A stretch of 14,097 nt of DNA from an uncultured Saprospiraceae bacterium (lineage in GTDB: Bacteria > Bacteroidota > Bacteroidia > Chitinophagales > Saprospiraceae), in contig CALFYH010000187.1 in assembly GCA_937952155.1 (NCBI GenBank), forward strand, positions 1-14,097, written 5' to 3'. Both the position numbers and the translations under genes were made by a program. This document shows, one piece after another, positions 6,993-13,795 of the stretch. The notes below the pieces were generated by a model. The model was not told the DNA's origin, made no database searches, and was given only the letters and a program-made list of their open reading frames with translations. Numbering within the stretch: the first letter of the stretch is position 1; each line of letters opens with the position of its first letter.

Positions 6993-7964
6993 TTAGCGCT
7001 GAGGCGTACCATAAATTGCTGGGCTAACCAAGGCCTGTGTTTCCAATAATAGTGGCCTCAATCCCTCTATTGATGCTGCTATAGCGCTACCACTCAGGCG
7101 ATCATCATCTGGTGAAATGAGCAATTCGGAAGGATTTGATATCTCCCGAAGCCCTTGAGTATCCATCGCGTATATCCCTATCTCATCAGTACTTCCAAAT
7201 CTGTTTTTGATAGTACGCAAGATACGGTATGCATAATGATTGTCACCTTCAAACTGTAATACTACATCCACGATGTGCTCCAATAATTTGGGTCCAGCGA
7301 TACCACCTTCTTTGGTAATATGGCCGATGACAAATATCGGGATATTGGTGATTTTGGCATATCGTTGGAGCTCACCAGTACATTCGCGCACTTGAGAAAT
7401 ACTGCCAGGTGTACTTTCTATGTACGGGCTGACCAAAGTTTGGATTGAGTCAATGATGATGATATCTGGTTGAAGTTTGTTGGCTTCTTTTAGGATATTT
7501 GAAACATTCACATCAGTATATATATAACATGATGAATTATTTCTACCGATTCTGTCAGCGCGCATTTTGATTTGCTCTTCGCTTTCTTCACCAGATACAT
7601 AGAGTACTTTACTTCCTTGATTTAGTGCAAGTTGCAGCATTAGAGTGGATTTACCAATACCTGGCTGACCACCAACCAATATAATAGATCCATAAACCAA
7701 TCCGCCACCTAAAACTCTGTTCAATTCACCATCAAGCGTATTAATTCTTTTTGCTGTAAGAGAGGAGACTTCCTCCAGTTTTTTTGGAAAAGACTTTTCC
7801 ATTTTGTGATCTTTCCAGACGGCCGACTTCTCTTCATGACTAGTTTTTTTTTCAATCACCTCTTCATGATAGGTATTCCACTCATTACAAGATGGGCACT
7901 TGCCAATCCACTTAGGAGACTCAGATCCGCAATTGCTGCAAAAAAATGTTGATTTAACTTTCAA
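6993..7964 (-). CDS. radA: RadA N-terminal part, as translated up to the TAA
   Basis: This is the 323-residue product expected if the stop is obeyed. It keeps the C4 zinc finger (residues 9-26), the full RecA-like ATPase core with Walker A (98-107) and the Walker B-like strand PDIIIIDSIQ, and the KNRFG motif (253-257). It ends at G-T-P-Q-R and lacks the whole Lon-like domain. Whether such a fragment is stable or active cannot be judged from sequence. Confidence 0.7.
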   Translation of the reverse strand: MKVKSTFFCSNCGSESPKWIGKCPSCNEWNTYHEEVIEKKTSHEEKSAVWKDHKMEKSFPKKLEEVSSLTAKRINTLDGELNRVLGGGLVYGSIILVGGQPGIGKSTLMLQLALNQGSKVLYVSGEESEEQIKMRADRIGRNNSSCYIYTDVNVSNILKEANKLQPDIIIIDSIQTLVSPYIESTPGSISQVRECTGELQRYAKITNIPIFVIGHITKEGGIAGPKLLEHIVDVVLQFEGDNHYAYRILRTIKNRFGSTDEIGIYAMDTQGLREISNPSELLISPDDDRLSGSAIAASIEGLRPLLLETQALVSPAIYGTPQR

Positions 7965-7972
7965 GGCAAATT

Positions 7973-7990
7973 ATTTTTTTTAAAAAAAAT
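7973..7990. repeat. Perfect A-T palindrome upstream of radA
   Basis: A single A, eight T, eight A and a T make an exact 18-base palindrome starting 9 bases before the radA ATG (on the minus strand). Such tracts bend DNA and exclude stable RNA structure. Chance is possible in AT-rich sequence. Confidence 0.6.
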
Positions 7991-8024
7991 GTGACATTGA
8001 TTTTACAAACCGTCATATACTTAG

Positions 8025-8137
8025 AAATTGATAAAAATACAAATTATAATCCAAAAGTGGATAAAAGTAAATTGTTTTCAATTGGTTTTTTGGGGTTATG
8101 CGGAGGTTGAACGAAAGTTTAACTCCGCTTTTTTTTA
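8025..8137 (+). ncRNA. Candidate small RNA
   Basis: A strong plus-strand intrinsic terminator (8100-8136) has no plus-strand gene before it; the nearest upstream gene, radA, runs the other way. The preceding sequence can itself fold: CCAAAA (8051-8056) with TTTTGG (8088-8093), and inside it AATTG (8070-8074) with CAATT (8079-8083) around TTTT. A weak promoter-like TATACTTA lies at 8016-8023 with TTG at 7997-7999. The 5' end is a guess. It matches no RNA family I recognise. Confidence 0.35.
8100..8136 (+). terminator. Plus-strand intrinsic terminator without an upstream gene
   Basis: GCGGAG (8100-8105) pairs with CTCCGC (8123-8128). After one bulged G, TTGAAC pairs with GTTTAA (one G-U pair) and closes a GAAA tetraloop at 8113-8116. 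Eight T follow (8129-8136). The T-run exists only on this strand, so it terminates plus-strand transcription. Confidence 0.85.
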
Positions 8138-8153
8138 TATAAACTGCCCAAAA

Positions 8154-8196
8154 CAAAAAAAAGAGCAGAAGCCTTTGTTAACGTGCTATCTGCTCT
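8154..8196 (-). terminator. Intrinsic terminator of the asd/coiled-coil unit
   Basis: On the minus strand AGAGCAGA (8196-8189) pairs with TCTGCTCT (8169-8162) and is followed directly by seven T, a G and more T. It lies about 100 bases after the stop codon at 8295 and faces the plus-strand terminator at 8100-8136. Confidence 0.8.
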
Positions 8197-8294
8197 CTGT
8201 ATTTTCATTTGTGCTATGTTTGTGCTACCTTTCTACATGCTCAAAGTCTTATAATTACAACGATCCTATGCGAAAAGTGACGAAATTTACCATC

Positions 8295-9812
8295 TTATTC
8301 TTCTTCTGAATCCGATGATTTTCCGACTGTGGAAGATATTTTGGTTTCAACTTTATCCTTTAAGTCATCTACATACTCAGAAGCATTTTCGACGACATCT
8401 TCCAGCTTATCCTCTGCTTTATCTGCAAGATCTTCAGCTTTGTCTTTCATATTTTCCAATTTGTCGCCTACTTTTTCAGCTGTATTTTCTGCCGCTTCCA
8501 TCAATTCCTCCAATTTTTCCTCTGCCACTTCAGCAACTGCTTTAGCTGTATCTACTACGTCTTCAACCAATTGTTCAACAGATTCGGACAATTTATCCAT
8601 AAATGAACCTGATTTTTTCGGTCTTGCCAACTCAGTAGCGGCCTTCTCAAGTTTATCTGATATTTTATCCAATTCTTTGGATTGTTCTGCAATTCCTACG
8701 GCGATTTTTTGTTTTACGGATTCTTTTGCTTCATCCAATTTTTCCTGCCTTTCGACTTTTACAGCACGTTTCTTTTCTTTTTCCATTTTAGACTCGATTT
8801 CAGTCTTAGTCAGCTGCATATCATCCAATTTCTCTTGCTTAGACTTGAGACGCTCTTCGATCATCTTGATTTTCGCAGCTCTCAATAATGATTCGAGCTG
8901 TCCATCGCTTTCACCCACTTTTTTGGTTTGATAGTCGAGATCTTTTTGATCAAAATCAACAGATTTTTGCATTTTCTGAATTGCACCCAACAAACCATTG
9001 TATCTGGCTTCTAATCTGGCCAAATTATTATTGTTTGAATGCTGGTGTGATTCATTTCCGCGTTTTTCCTTCAATTTTTTGAATGTGCTATCGATTTTTT
9101 CCCAAAGCTCATTCCTATCATCCTTTGTAAATTTAAAATCTTTGATTTTTGCTTGTACTTTTTTGAGATCTTCAAATAGTGGACTCAAGCCCAAACCTTT
9201 CTCTACTTTTTCTTCGATCTCCGAAAGTTCTTGTCTGAAATCGTCCATATACTTTTTGGACTGTACCTCAAATTCGCTTTCGAGTGACTTTTTAAGGTCT
9301 TTTAATTTATCGAATAATTGATTGGTCTTTTCTCTCAGAGAAGCACCGTGTTCTCTAAACAGGTTTTTATCGTTTACTTGATTCTGGACCTTTCCCCAAA
9401 ATTCTCTTAATTCATTCCACAAGACATTATCGTATTCGCTCAAGCCATCTACTTTTTCCTTGAGTTCTTCAAGCTCTGACTTGTACAGACCATAAAGTTT
9501 TGATGATAAAACCACCACATGCCATTCAGCTTGTGCTCTTGTGATCAAGTCTGGTCTTTCCACTTTGATTTCATCAGGAAGAATGCTGTCCGTCATCGAA
9601 AGTTTACGTTCTATTTTTGTAAACCCATTTGGAAATTCGACTTCTATATCGTCTTTCCATTTTTCGGACATCATTTTGTAAAAGTCTTCGGTGGCTACAT
9701 TTTCAGGAAATGTGTAAATATTTACTACATTTTCTTTTTCTAGGAGTTCCAGCGCGACAAGCATTTTCTCATCTTTTTCGTTGGCACCCCAAAGTACTAA
9801 TTTGCGTCTCAT
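8295..9812 (-). CDS. Large charged coiled-coil protein with LEA-like tail
   Basis: A 505-residue protein of unrecognised function, rich in Lys, Glu and Asp. Residues 1-110 look globular and start with a strand (KLVLWGA), without a signal peptide. Residues 112-400 are almost entirely coiled coil. Within them two segments, about 128-145 (Y-D-N-V-L-W-N-E-L-R-E-F-W) and 232-251 (D-R-N-E-L-W-E-K-I...F-K-K-L-K-E-K-R), resemble the Leu-Trp helices of DUF349 proteins. An Asn/His-rich hinge lies at 253-264. Residues 404-492 are repeated amphipathic helices rich in A-E-K-x-x-D-K like late-embryogenesis-abundant proteins, and the end is acidic (SDSEEE). ATG at 9812. It follows asd by 56 bases with no terminator between them, so cotranscription is likely. 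Could be a stress-protective or scaffolding protein; unproven. Confidence 0.8.
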   Translation of the reverse strand: MRRKLVLWGANEKDEKMLVALELLEKENVVNIYTFPENVATEDFYKMMSEKWKDDIEVEFPNGFTKIERKLSMTDSILPDEIKVERPDLITRAQAEWHVVVLSSKLYGLYKSELEELKEKVDGLSEYDNVLWNELREFWGKVQNQVNDKNLFREHGASLREKTNQLFDKLKDLKKSLESEFEVQSKKYMDDFRQELSEIEEKVEKGLGLSPLFEDLKKVQAKIKDFKFTKDDRNELWEKIDSTFKKLKEKRGNESHQHSNNNNLARLEARYNGLLGAIQKMQKSVDFDQKDLDYQTKKVGESDGQLESLLRAAKIKMIEERLKSKQEKLDDMQLTKTEIESKMEKEKKRAVKVERQEKLDEAKESVKQKIAVGIAEQSKELDKISDKLEKAATELARPKKSGSFMDKLSESVEQLVEDVVDTAKAVAEVAEEKLEELMEAAENTAEKVGDKLENMKDKAEDLADKAEDKLEDVVENASEYVDDLKDKVETKISSTVGKSSDSEEE

Positions 9813-9868
9813 GATACTAAGTAATTAATAAAATCTTAAATCTAAATGTAATTAAAAAACTAAAAAAA

Positions 9869-10867
9869 CTATACTAATTGTTGCTTGACTAAATATTGTG
9901 CAATTTGAACAGCATTAGTAGCAGCACCTTTACGAAGGTTATCTGCCACGATCCAAAGATTAAGTCCGTTCTCGACTGAGTCATCTCTACGAATCCGACC
10001 CACAAAAACTTCATTTTTATTCTTACAATACAACGGCATAGGATAATTAAAAGTTTCAGGATCATCCAAAACTGTAATACCATCTGCTGTTTCTAAGATA
10101 TTTTTGACGTCTTTCAATTCGAAAGGACGCAATAATTCTACATTTACAGACTCGGAGTGACCACCGTTTACTGGTATGCGCACCGCTGTGGCAGTTATCC
10201 GCAAGGTATCATCACCAAGAATTTTTTTGGTCTCATTGACCAGTTTCATTTCTTCTTTTGTATATAGATTTTCTGTAAAAACATCACATTGAGGTATTGC
10301 ATTTTCGAATATCTGGTAGTGATATGCCATTGAAGACTTTTCGAGTTGACCACCTGCTTTCTCCGTTTCGTACTGTGTCACTGCTTTTGCACCGGTACCA
10401 GTAAATGACTGATAAGTAGAAATGACCAATCTTTTTATGCCATATTGCTTGTGAATAGGTGCCAGTGCCACGACCATTTGGATGGTAGAACAGTTTGGAT
10501 TGGCTATGATTTTATCTTCTTTGGTAAGTAAGTGTGCATTTATCTCAGGGACGATCAATTTTTTTGTAGGATCCATCCGCCAAGCACTAGAATTGTCAAT
10601 AACAAATGTGCCAATTTCGGCAAATTTTGGTGCAAATTCTAACGATGTGCCGCCACCAGCAGAAAATATAGCAATGGCTGGTTTCATCTCCAACGCATCT
10701 TCCATACTGACAATCTTATATTCTTTGTCTTTAAAAAATACAGATTTGCCTACTGATGCAGTAGATGCAACTGGAATATATTCGGAAATCGGAAAATCAA
10801 ACTCTTCCAACACTTCATTCATCACTCTACCTACCAATCCTGTAGCGCCTACAACTGCTACTTTCAT
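9869..10867 (-). CDS. asd: Aspartate-semialdehyde dehydrogenase
   Basis: Reduces aspartyl-4-phosphate to aspartate-4-semialdehyde with NADPH, the branch point to lysine/diaminopimelate, threonine and methionine; cytosolic homodimer. Its 332 residues match the family. The NADP-binding loop G-A-T-G-L-V-G is at residues 7-13. The catalytic Cys is C126 in N-P-N-C-S-T. The segment S-T-Y-Q-S-F-T-G-T-G (150-159) follows. The substrate-binding Arg and the acid/base His are R230 and H237 in A-V-R-I-P-V-N-G-G-H-S-E-S. The C-terminal A-D-N-L-R-K-G-A-A-T-N-A-V is also typical. The ATG at 10867 begins directly at the Rossmann strand, as is usual. It is transcribed divergently from the lamin-tail operon. 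Confidence 0.97.
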   Translation of the reverse strand: MKVAVVGATGLVGRVMNEVLEEFDFPISEYIPVASTASVGKSVFFKDKEYKIVSMEDALEMKPAIAIFSAGGGTSLEFAPKFAEIGTFVIDNSSAWRMDPTKKLIVPEINAHLLTKEDKIIANPNCSTIQMVVALAPIHKQYGIKRLVISTYQSFTGTGAKAVTQYETEKAGGQLEKSSMAYHYQIFENAIPQCDVFTENLYTKEEMKLVNETKKILGDDTLRITATAVRIPVNGGHSESVNVELLRPFELKDVKNILETADGITVLDDPETFNYPMPLYCKNKNEVFVGRIRRDDSVENGLNLWIVADNLRKGAATNAVQIAQYLVKQQLV

Positions 10868-10921
10868 ACCTTTTTTTTATCTTAATATTCGCTATAATAA
10901 CAGAAATCAGACCAAACTATT

Positions 10922-10929
10922 TATATTTG
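10922..10929 (+). promoter_or_regulatory. Exact -7 box match of the lamin-tail operon
   Basis: TATATTTG matches TAnnTTTG exactly, 78 bases before the ATG at 11008. No clear -33 TTTG is seen upstream. It overlaps the TTG at 10927, the most upstream in-frame start, which therefore would not be inside the message. Confidence 0.4.
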
Positions 10930-11007
10930 CTTTTTAATGCTAGAAATCGTGCATTAATTAGGAAAAATACATTGTTGAACAGATTCACTTTAATACCTTA
11001 TTTTACA

Positions 11008-12849
11008 ATGAAGCGCAAAGATATACTTTCATACAATAAAAGAGCCTTATCAATCACAAGATATTTTATGATATTGGTCTTGGGTTGTATATCTTTTATT
11101 TCTCAAGGTCAGTTGCGATTAGATTTTAATGACCAAAATTTTAATATTGTAAAATGGCAAGGTAATACAAGCAATTTCAAAATTAATGCAAATGGTCAGC
11201 TCCAATTGTCCGCACCTGCAGCTGGCGAATCAAGTATCTACACCAAATATAAAGTGCCACTTGACAGTATTCAGGCAGACTTATATTTTAAACTTCAATT
11301 TGCACCATCGGGTGATAATTTTGCCAAAATCTATCTTTTTACAGATAATATTATCGAATCCAATGCCAATGGATATTATCTAAAGCTTGGCGAAAATGGG
11401 TCAAATGATGCTATTCAGGTTTGGAAGCTAAATAATGGAGTAAGTCAACTTATGGCTTCAGGAAATATGGGTGGCATCAGCGCTGATCCAGGAGATGCTA
11501 GAGTACGATTCAAGATATATAGAGATGGAATGTGGCTGATGGCTACAGATTATAGTGGCAATACTATTTATGAAGATGATTTGGAATTTGTAGATCAAGG
11601 ATTTACTTTTCAAGATTCTATGTATTTTGGCCTTTATTGTAAATATACAGCGACAAGGACTGATAAGTTCTTTTTTGATGATATCTCAATAAAAACCATT
11701 GAAAAAGATACATCCGCACCTAAAGTACTCAGCGCAGAGGTAATCGATGATCATCAAATAAAACTTACATTATCTGAAGTACCTGAAGCAAGTTCTGCTC
11801 AAAATGTGTCAAATTTTACTGTTGATAACCTACTCGGAAATCCAGACAATATTATTTATACGAGTGCAAAACCGCAAGAAGTAAATTTGTTTTACAATAC
11901 AAAATCTATCCTAAGTGGAGTAAATTACACATTGAATATCAATAACTTAAAAGATAAAAGTAATAATCAAATAGCACACCAGATTTCTTTTGTTTATGCC
12001 GCAAAGCCTAAAAAAGGAGAATTGATCATAACAGAAATATTGACAGATCCATACATTGGTGGTGATGATTTTGTAGAAATTTATAATAGATCTACTAGTT
12101 TTATAAAATTGGACAGTCTAATTATAAAAAATGCTCAGAAATCAGAAAGTAAGGTCATCAGCACGTCCACAATCCTATATCCAGGCAAATATATAGCCTT
12201 TTCAAAAAATACTGGATTTCTAAAAACAACGTACAATACACCGGATACTGCAGCATTTTTAGAAGCCATCCTTCCATCGTTGAATGTAGATGGTGCAAAT
12301 GTTTCACTCATTTCTAATCAAAATGGGCAATCAATCACCATAGACTCGTTTGATTATACAGAAAGCATGCATTTTGAGTTATTGGATTTTACCAAAGGTG
12401 TGAGTTTGGAACGTATTTCATTATCAGGCAATACTAATGATGCAAACAATTGGCATTCTGCATCTTCACATATAAAATACGCTACTCCAGGTTATAAAAA
12501 TTCCAACCTATCGAGTGGAAATATAAACACAAATGAAATACTTAAACCAGATAAGAAAGTCTTTACACCAGATGGAGATAGTGTGGATGATTTTGTATTG
12601 TTACAATATAACTTGCCAAAACCGGGCTACTTAGCCACTATTAAAATTTATGATGCAGAGGGATTTCCGGTTCATGACCTGACCAACAATTTCCTGTTAG
12701 GTACGGAAGGAAATATCAAGTGGGATGGCATTGACAGCGAAGGGAATATTGTTAAAATGGGCATGTACATCGTTTACAGCAAGTTATTTCACACGGATGG
12801 AGATATTGTCGAATCAAAACATGTGGTAGTCGCAGCTCAAAAATTCTGA
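11008..12849 (+). CDS. Secreted lamin-tail-domain protein with FlgD/CHU_C-like C-terminus
   Basis: A 613-residue exported multidomain protein. The ATG at 11008 gives a charged lead (MKRKDILSYNKRA) and a hydrophobic signal core (MILVLGCISFIS, about residues 21-32) with cleavage near SQGQ. The frame stays open upstream to a TTG at 10927, but that lies in a promoter box and only adds a non-signal-like extension. Residues about 35-230 look like a concanavalin/LamG-type beta sandwich ending FFFDDISIKTI. About 235-332 is an SbsA/Big-type Ig-like domain (DTSAPKVLSAEVIDDHQIKLTLSE). About 336-498 is a lamin-tail domain (GELIITEILTDP...DDFVEIYNRS...LERIS...WHSAS...ATPGYKN). About 515-613 resembles FlgD-Ig/CHU_C modules (FTPDGDSVDDF...IKIYDAEG...WDGIDSEGNIVKMGMYIV). 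Likely cell surface; the ligand is unknown. The next gene starts 22 bases on. Confidence 0.85.
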   Translation: MKRKDILSYNKRALSITRYFMILVLGCISFISQGQLRLDFNDQNFNIVKWQGNTSNFKINANGQLQLSAPAAGESSIYTKYKVPLDSIQADLYFKLQFAPSGDNFAKIYLFTDNIIESNANGYYLKLGENGSNDAIQVWKLNNGVSQLMASGNMGGISADPGDARVRFKIYRDGMWLMATDYSGNTIYEDDLEFVDQGFTFQDSMYFGLYCKYTATRTDKFFFDDISIKTIEKDTSAPKVLSAEVIDDHQIKLTLSEVPEASSAQNVSNFTVDNLLGNPDNIIYTSAKPQEVNLFYNTKSILSGVNYTLNINNLKDKSNNQIAHQISFVYAAKPKKGELIITEILTDPYIGGDDFVEIYNRSTSFIKLDSLIIKNAQKSESKVISTSTILYPGKYIAFSKNTGFLKTTYNTPDTAAFLEAILPSLNVDGANVSLISNQNGQSITIDSFDYTESMHFELLDFTKGVSLERISLSGNTNDANNWHSASSHIKYATPGYKNSNLSSGNINTNEILKPDKKVFTPDGDSVDDFVLLQYNLPKPGYLATIKIYDAEGFPVHDLTNNFLLGTEGNIKWDGIDSEGNIVKMGMYIVYSKLFHTDGDIVESKHVVVAAQKF

Positions 12850-12871
12850 AAAGAAAGAGGATTAATAGAGG

Positions 12872-13795
12872 ATGAAGGGATTTATAAATGCAGGGCACAG
12901 AATTATTGCATCAATTGTGATCTTATTCACATTATTTGTGGTGTTCATTCCACAAATCGAATTCAATTTCAATATTGAGGATTATCTAGTGCATTTTCTC
13001 ATGTTATTGATATTTTCGGGTATTGTGGGATTGATCATAAGCAATAAAATCGTATTGTACACCAGTTTTGGATGCGCTGCAGTACTTGCATTGTTTCTAA
13101 AAAATGCATCCTACAGCCAACTAAAAAATCCTAAAGAAAATAATACTGAAAATATAACAGTTGCACATATAAATTTAAGCTTGGTAACTGAGGTAGAAAC
13201 AGTGACTAAAATTATGAATGACTCGTTGATAGACGTGATTTCCTTTCAGGAATATACGCCTGATTGGGCCAATATCATTCCATTATTACTTAAAAACCAA
13301 TTTCCTTATGACTATCAGAATGTAAGAATAGACTTTTTTGGAAAGGCAATTTTTGCAAGACGGCCATTGCATGATCAAAAAATCATTCAACTCACAGATA
13401 TTCCAGAATTAGAGACAAAAATGCTCTTAGGACAGGATACAGTCTCCGTAATTTCCACATTTTTCACACCAGCATTAGACTCCAAATCAAAACAAGCAGC
13501 CCGTATTCAGTTTGAAAATATGTCAGAATATATAGCAAATTCAAAGCATTTGCAAATTGTAATGGGAGAATTCAACCAAGTGTATTGGTCGCATGATATC
13601 TTATCTTTCAGGACAAAAACAGGCTTACAAAACAGTCGCAGGAGTGTCTATCCTACCACTTTAAAAATGCCTTATGATCATATCTTTTACACCAATGATC
13701 TTGAGTGTTTTCAGTTTGAAGAATTATCAGATGCTACAGGCGAGCATATAGGATGTAAGGCATCTTTTCAGCACAAGAGAACAAAAGCCAGATGA
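12872..13795 (+). CDS. Membrane-anchored endonuclease/exonuclease/phosphatase-fold protein
   Basis: A 307-residue protein with three hydrophobic segments (about 11-28, 38-57, 60-77) followed by an extracytoplasmic-looking EEP domain. Recognisable family stations are the strand A-H-I-N-L-S (N101), the metal-binding Glu in I-S-F-Q-E-Y (E127), F-G-K-A-I-F-A-R-R-P (157-165), M-G-E-F-N (231-235), P-Y-D-H-I-F (268-272) and G-E-H-I-G-C (290-295). Usual EEP enzymes have G-D-x-N and S-D-H at the last two key positions; here both Asp are Glu. The strand that normally carries the T-H-L histidine reads S-T-F-F-T-P. It may be an altered or inactive member. Start ATG at 12872, with purine-rich AGAGG at 12856 and next to the ATG. 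It overlaps the following gene by 4 bases, so they are cotranscribed. Confidence 0.78.
   Translation: MKGFINAGHRIIASIVILFTLFVVFIPQIEFNFNIEDYLVHFLMLLIFSGIVGLIISNKIVLYTSFGCAAVLALFLKNASYSQLKNPKENNTENITVAHINLSLVTEVETVTKIMNDSLIDVISFQEYTPDWANIIPLLLKNQFPYDYQNVRIDFFGKAIFARRPLHDQKIIQLTDIPELETKMLLGQDTVSVISTFFTPALDSKSKQAARIQFENMSEYIANSKHLQIVMGEFNQVYWSHDILSFRTKTGLQNSRRSVYPTTLKMPYDHIFYTNDLECFQFEELSDATGEHIGCKASFQHKRTKAR

Larger units (their letters stand above)
6594..7964 (-). pseudogene. radA: radA (DNA repair protein RadA/Sms) interrupted by one in-frame TAA
   Basis: RadA is a RecA-like ATPase with a Lon-like domain that helps process recombination intermediates by branch migration. Read straight through, this locus gives 456 codons, the normal family length, with only one fault: a TAA at 6993-6995 (codon 324). 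It falls in the conserved segment G-T-P-Q-R-[S]-A-T-G-F-D, where a Ser is usual in Bacteroidota, so a TCA-to-TAA change would explain it. The frame is unbroken on both sides and every other landmark is intact: zinc finger Cys 9/12/23/26, Walker A G-G-Q-P-G-I-G-K-S-T at 98-107, K-N-R-F-G at 253-257, and the C-terminal N-I-A-G-G...D-P-S-I-D-L-A-V region. ATG at 7964. Options are a recent nonsense mutation, a base-call error, or readthrough. Confidence 0.85.
7965..8294. other. 330-base intergenic region with two facing terminators
   Basis: No credible coding frame is seen; the open frame from 8028 runs through both terminator hairpins and has no protein-like character. From left to right the region holds the radA 5' flank with an A-T palindrome (7973-7990), a candidate small RNA ending in a plus-strand terminator (8100-8136), and the minus-strand terminator of the coiled-coil gene (8154-8196). 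The last 100 bases (8197-8294) would be the 3' untranslated part of that minus-strand message. Confidence 0.75.

Noticed and set aside
6594..7964. A frameshift or two separate genes in radA
   Set aside because: Reading the minus strand across 6975-7010 shows the same frame on both sides with a single TAA, so it is a nonsense codon and not an indel, and the two halves join into one family-length protein.
8028..8309. A 93-residue plus-strand open frame in the intergenic region
   Set aside because: It reads through two terminator hairpins, uses a TTG start with no ribosome site, and overlaps the end of the coiled-coil gene.
8329..8931. A 200-residue open frame on the plus strand, Ser/Phe/Leu-rich
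   Set aside because: It is the antisense of the Lys/Glu-rich coiled-coil gene, whose codon composition makes long opposite-strand frames; the translation has no protein-like pattern.
10482..10937. A 151-residue plus-strand open frame
   Set aside because: It is antisense to asd, which is unambiguous by its catalytic motifs.
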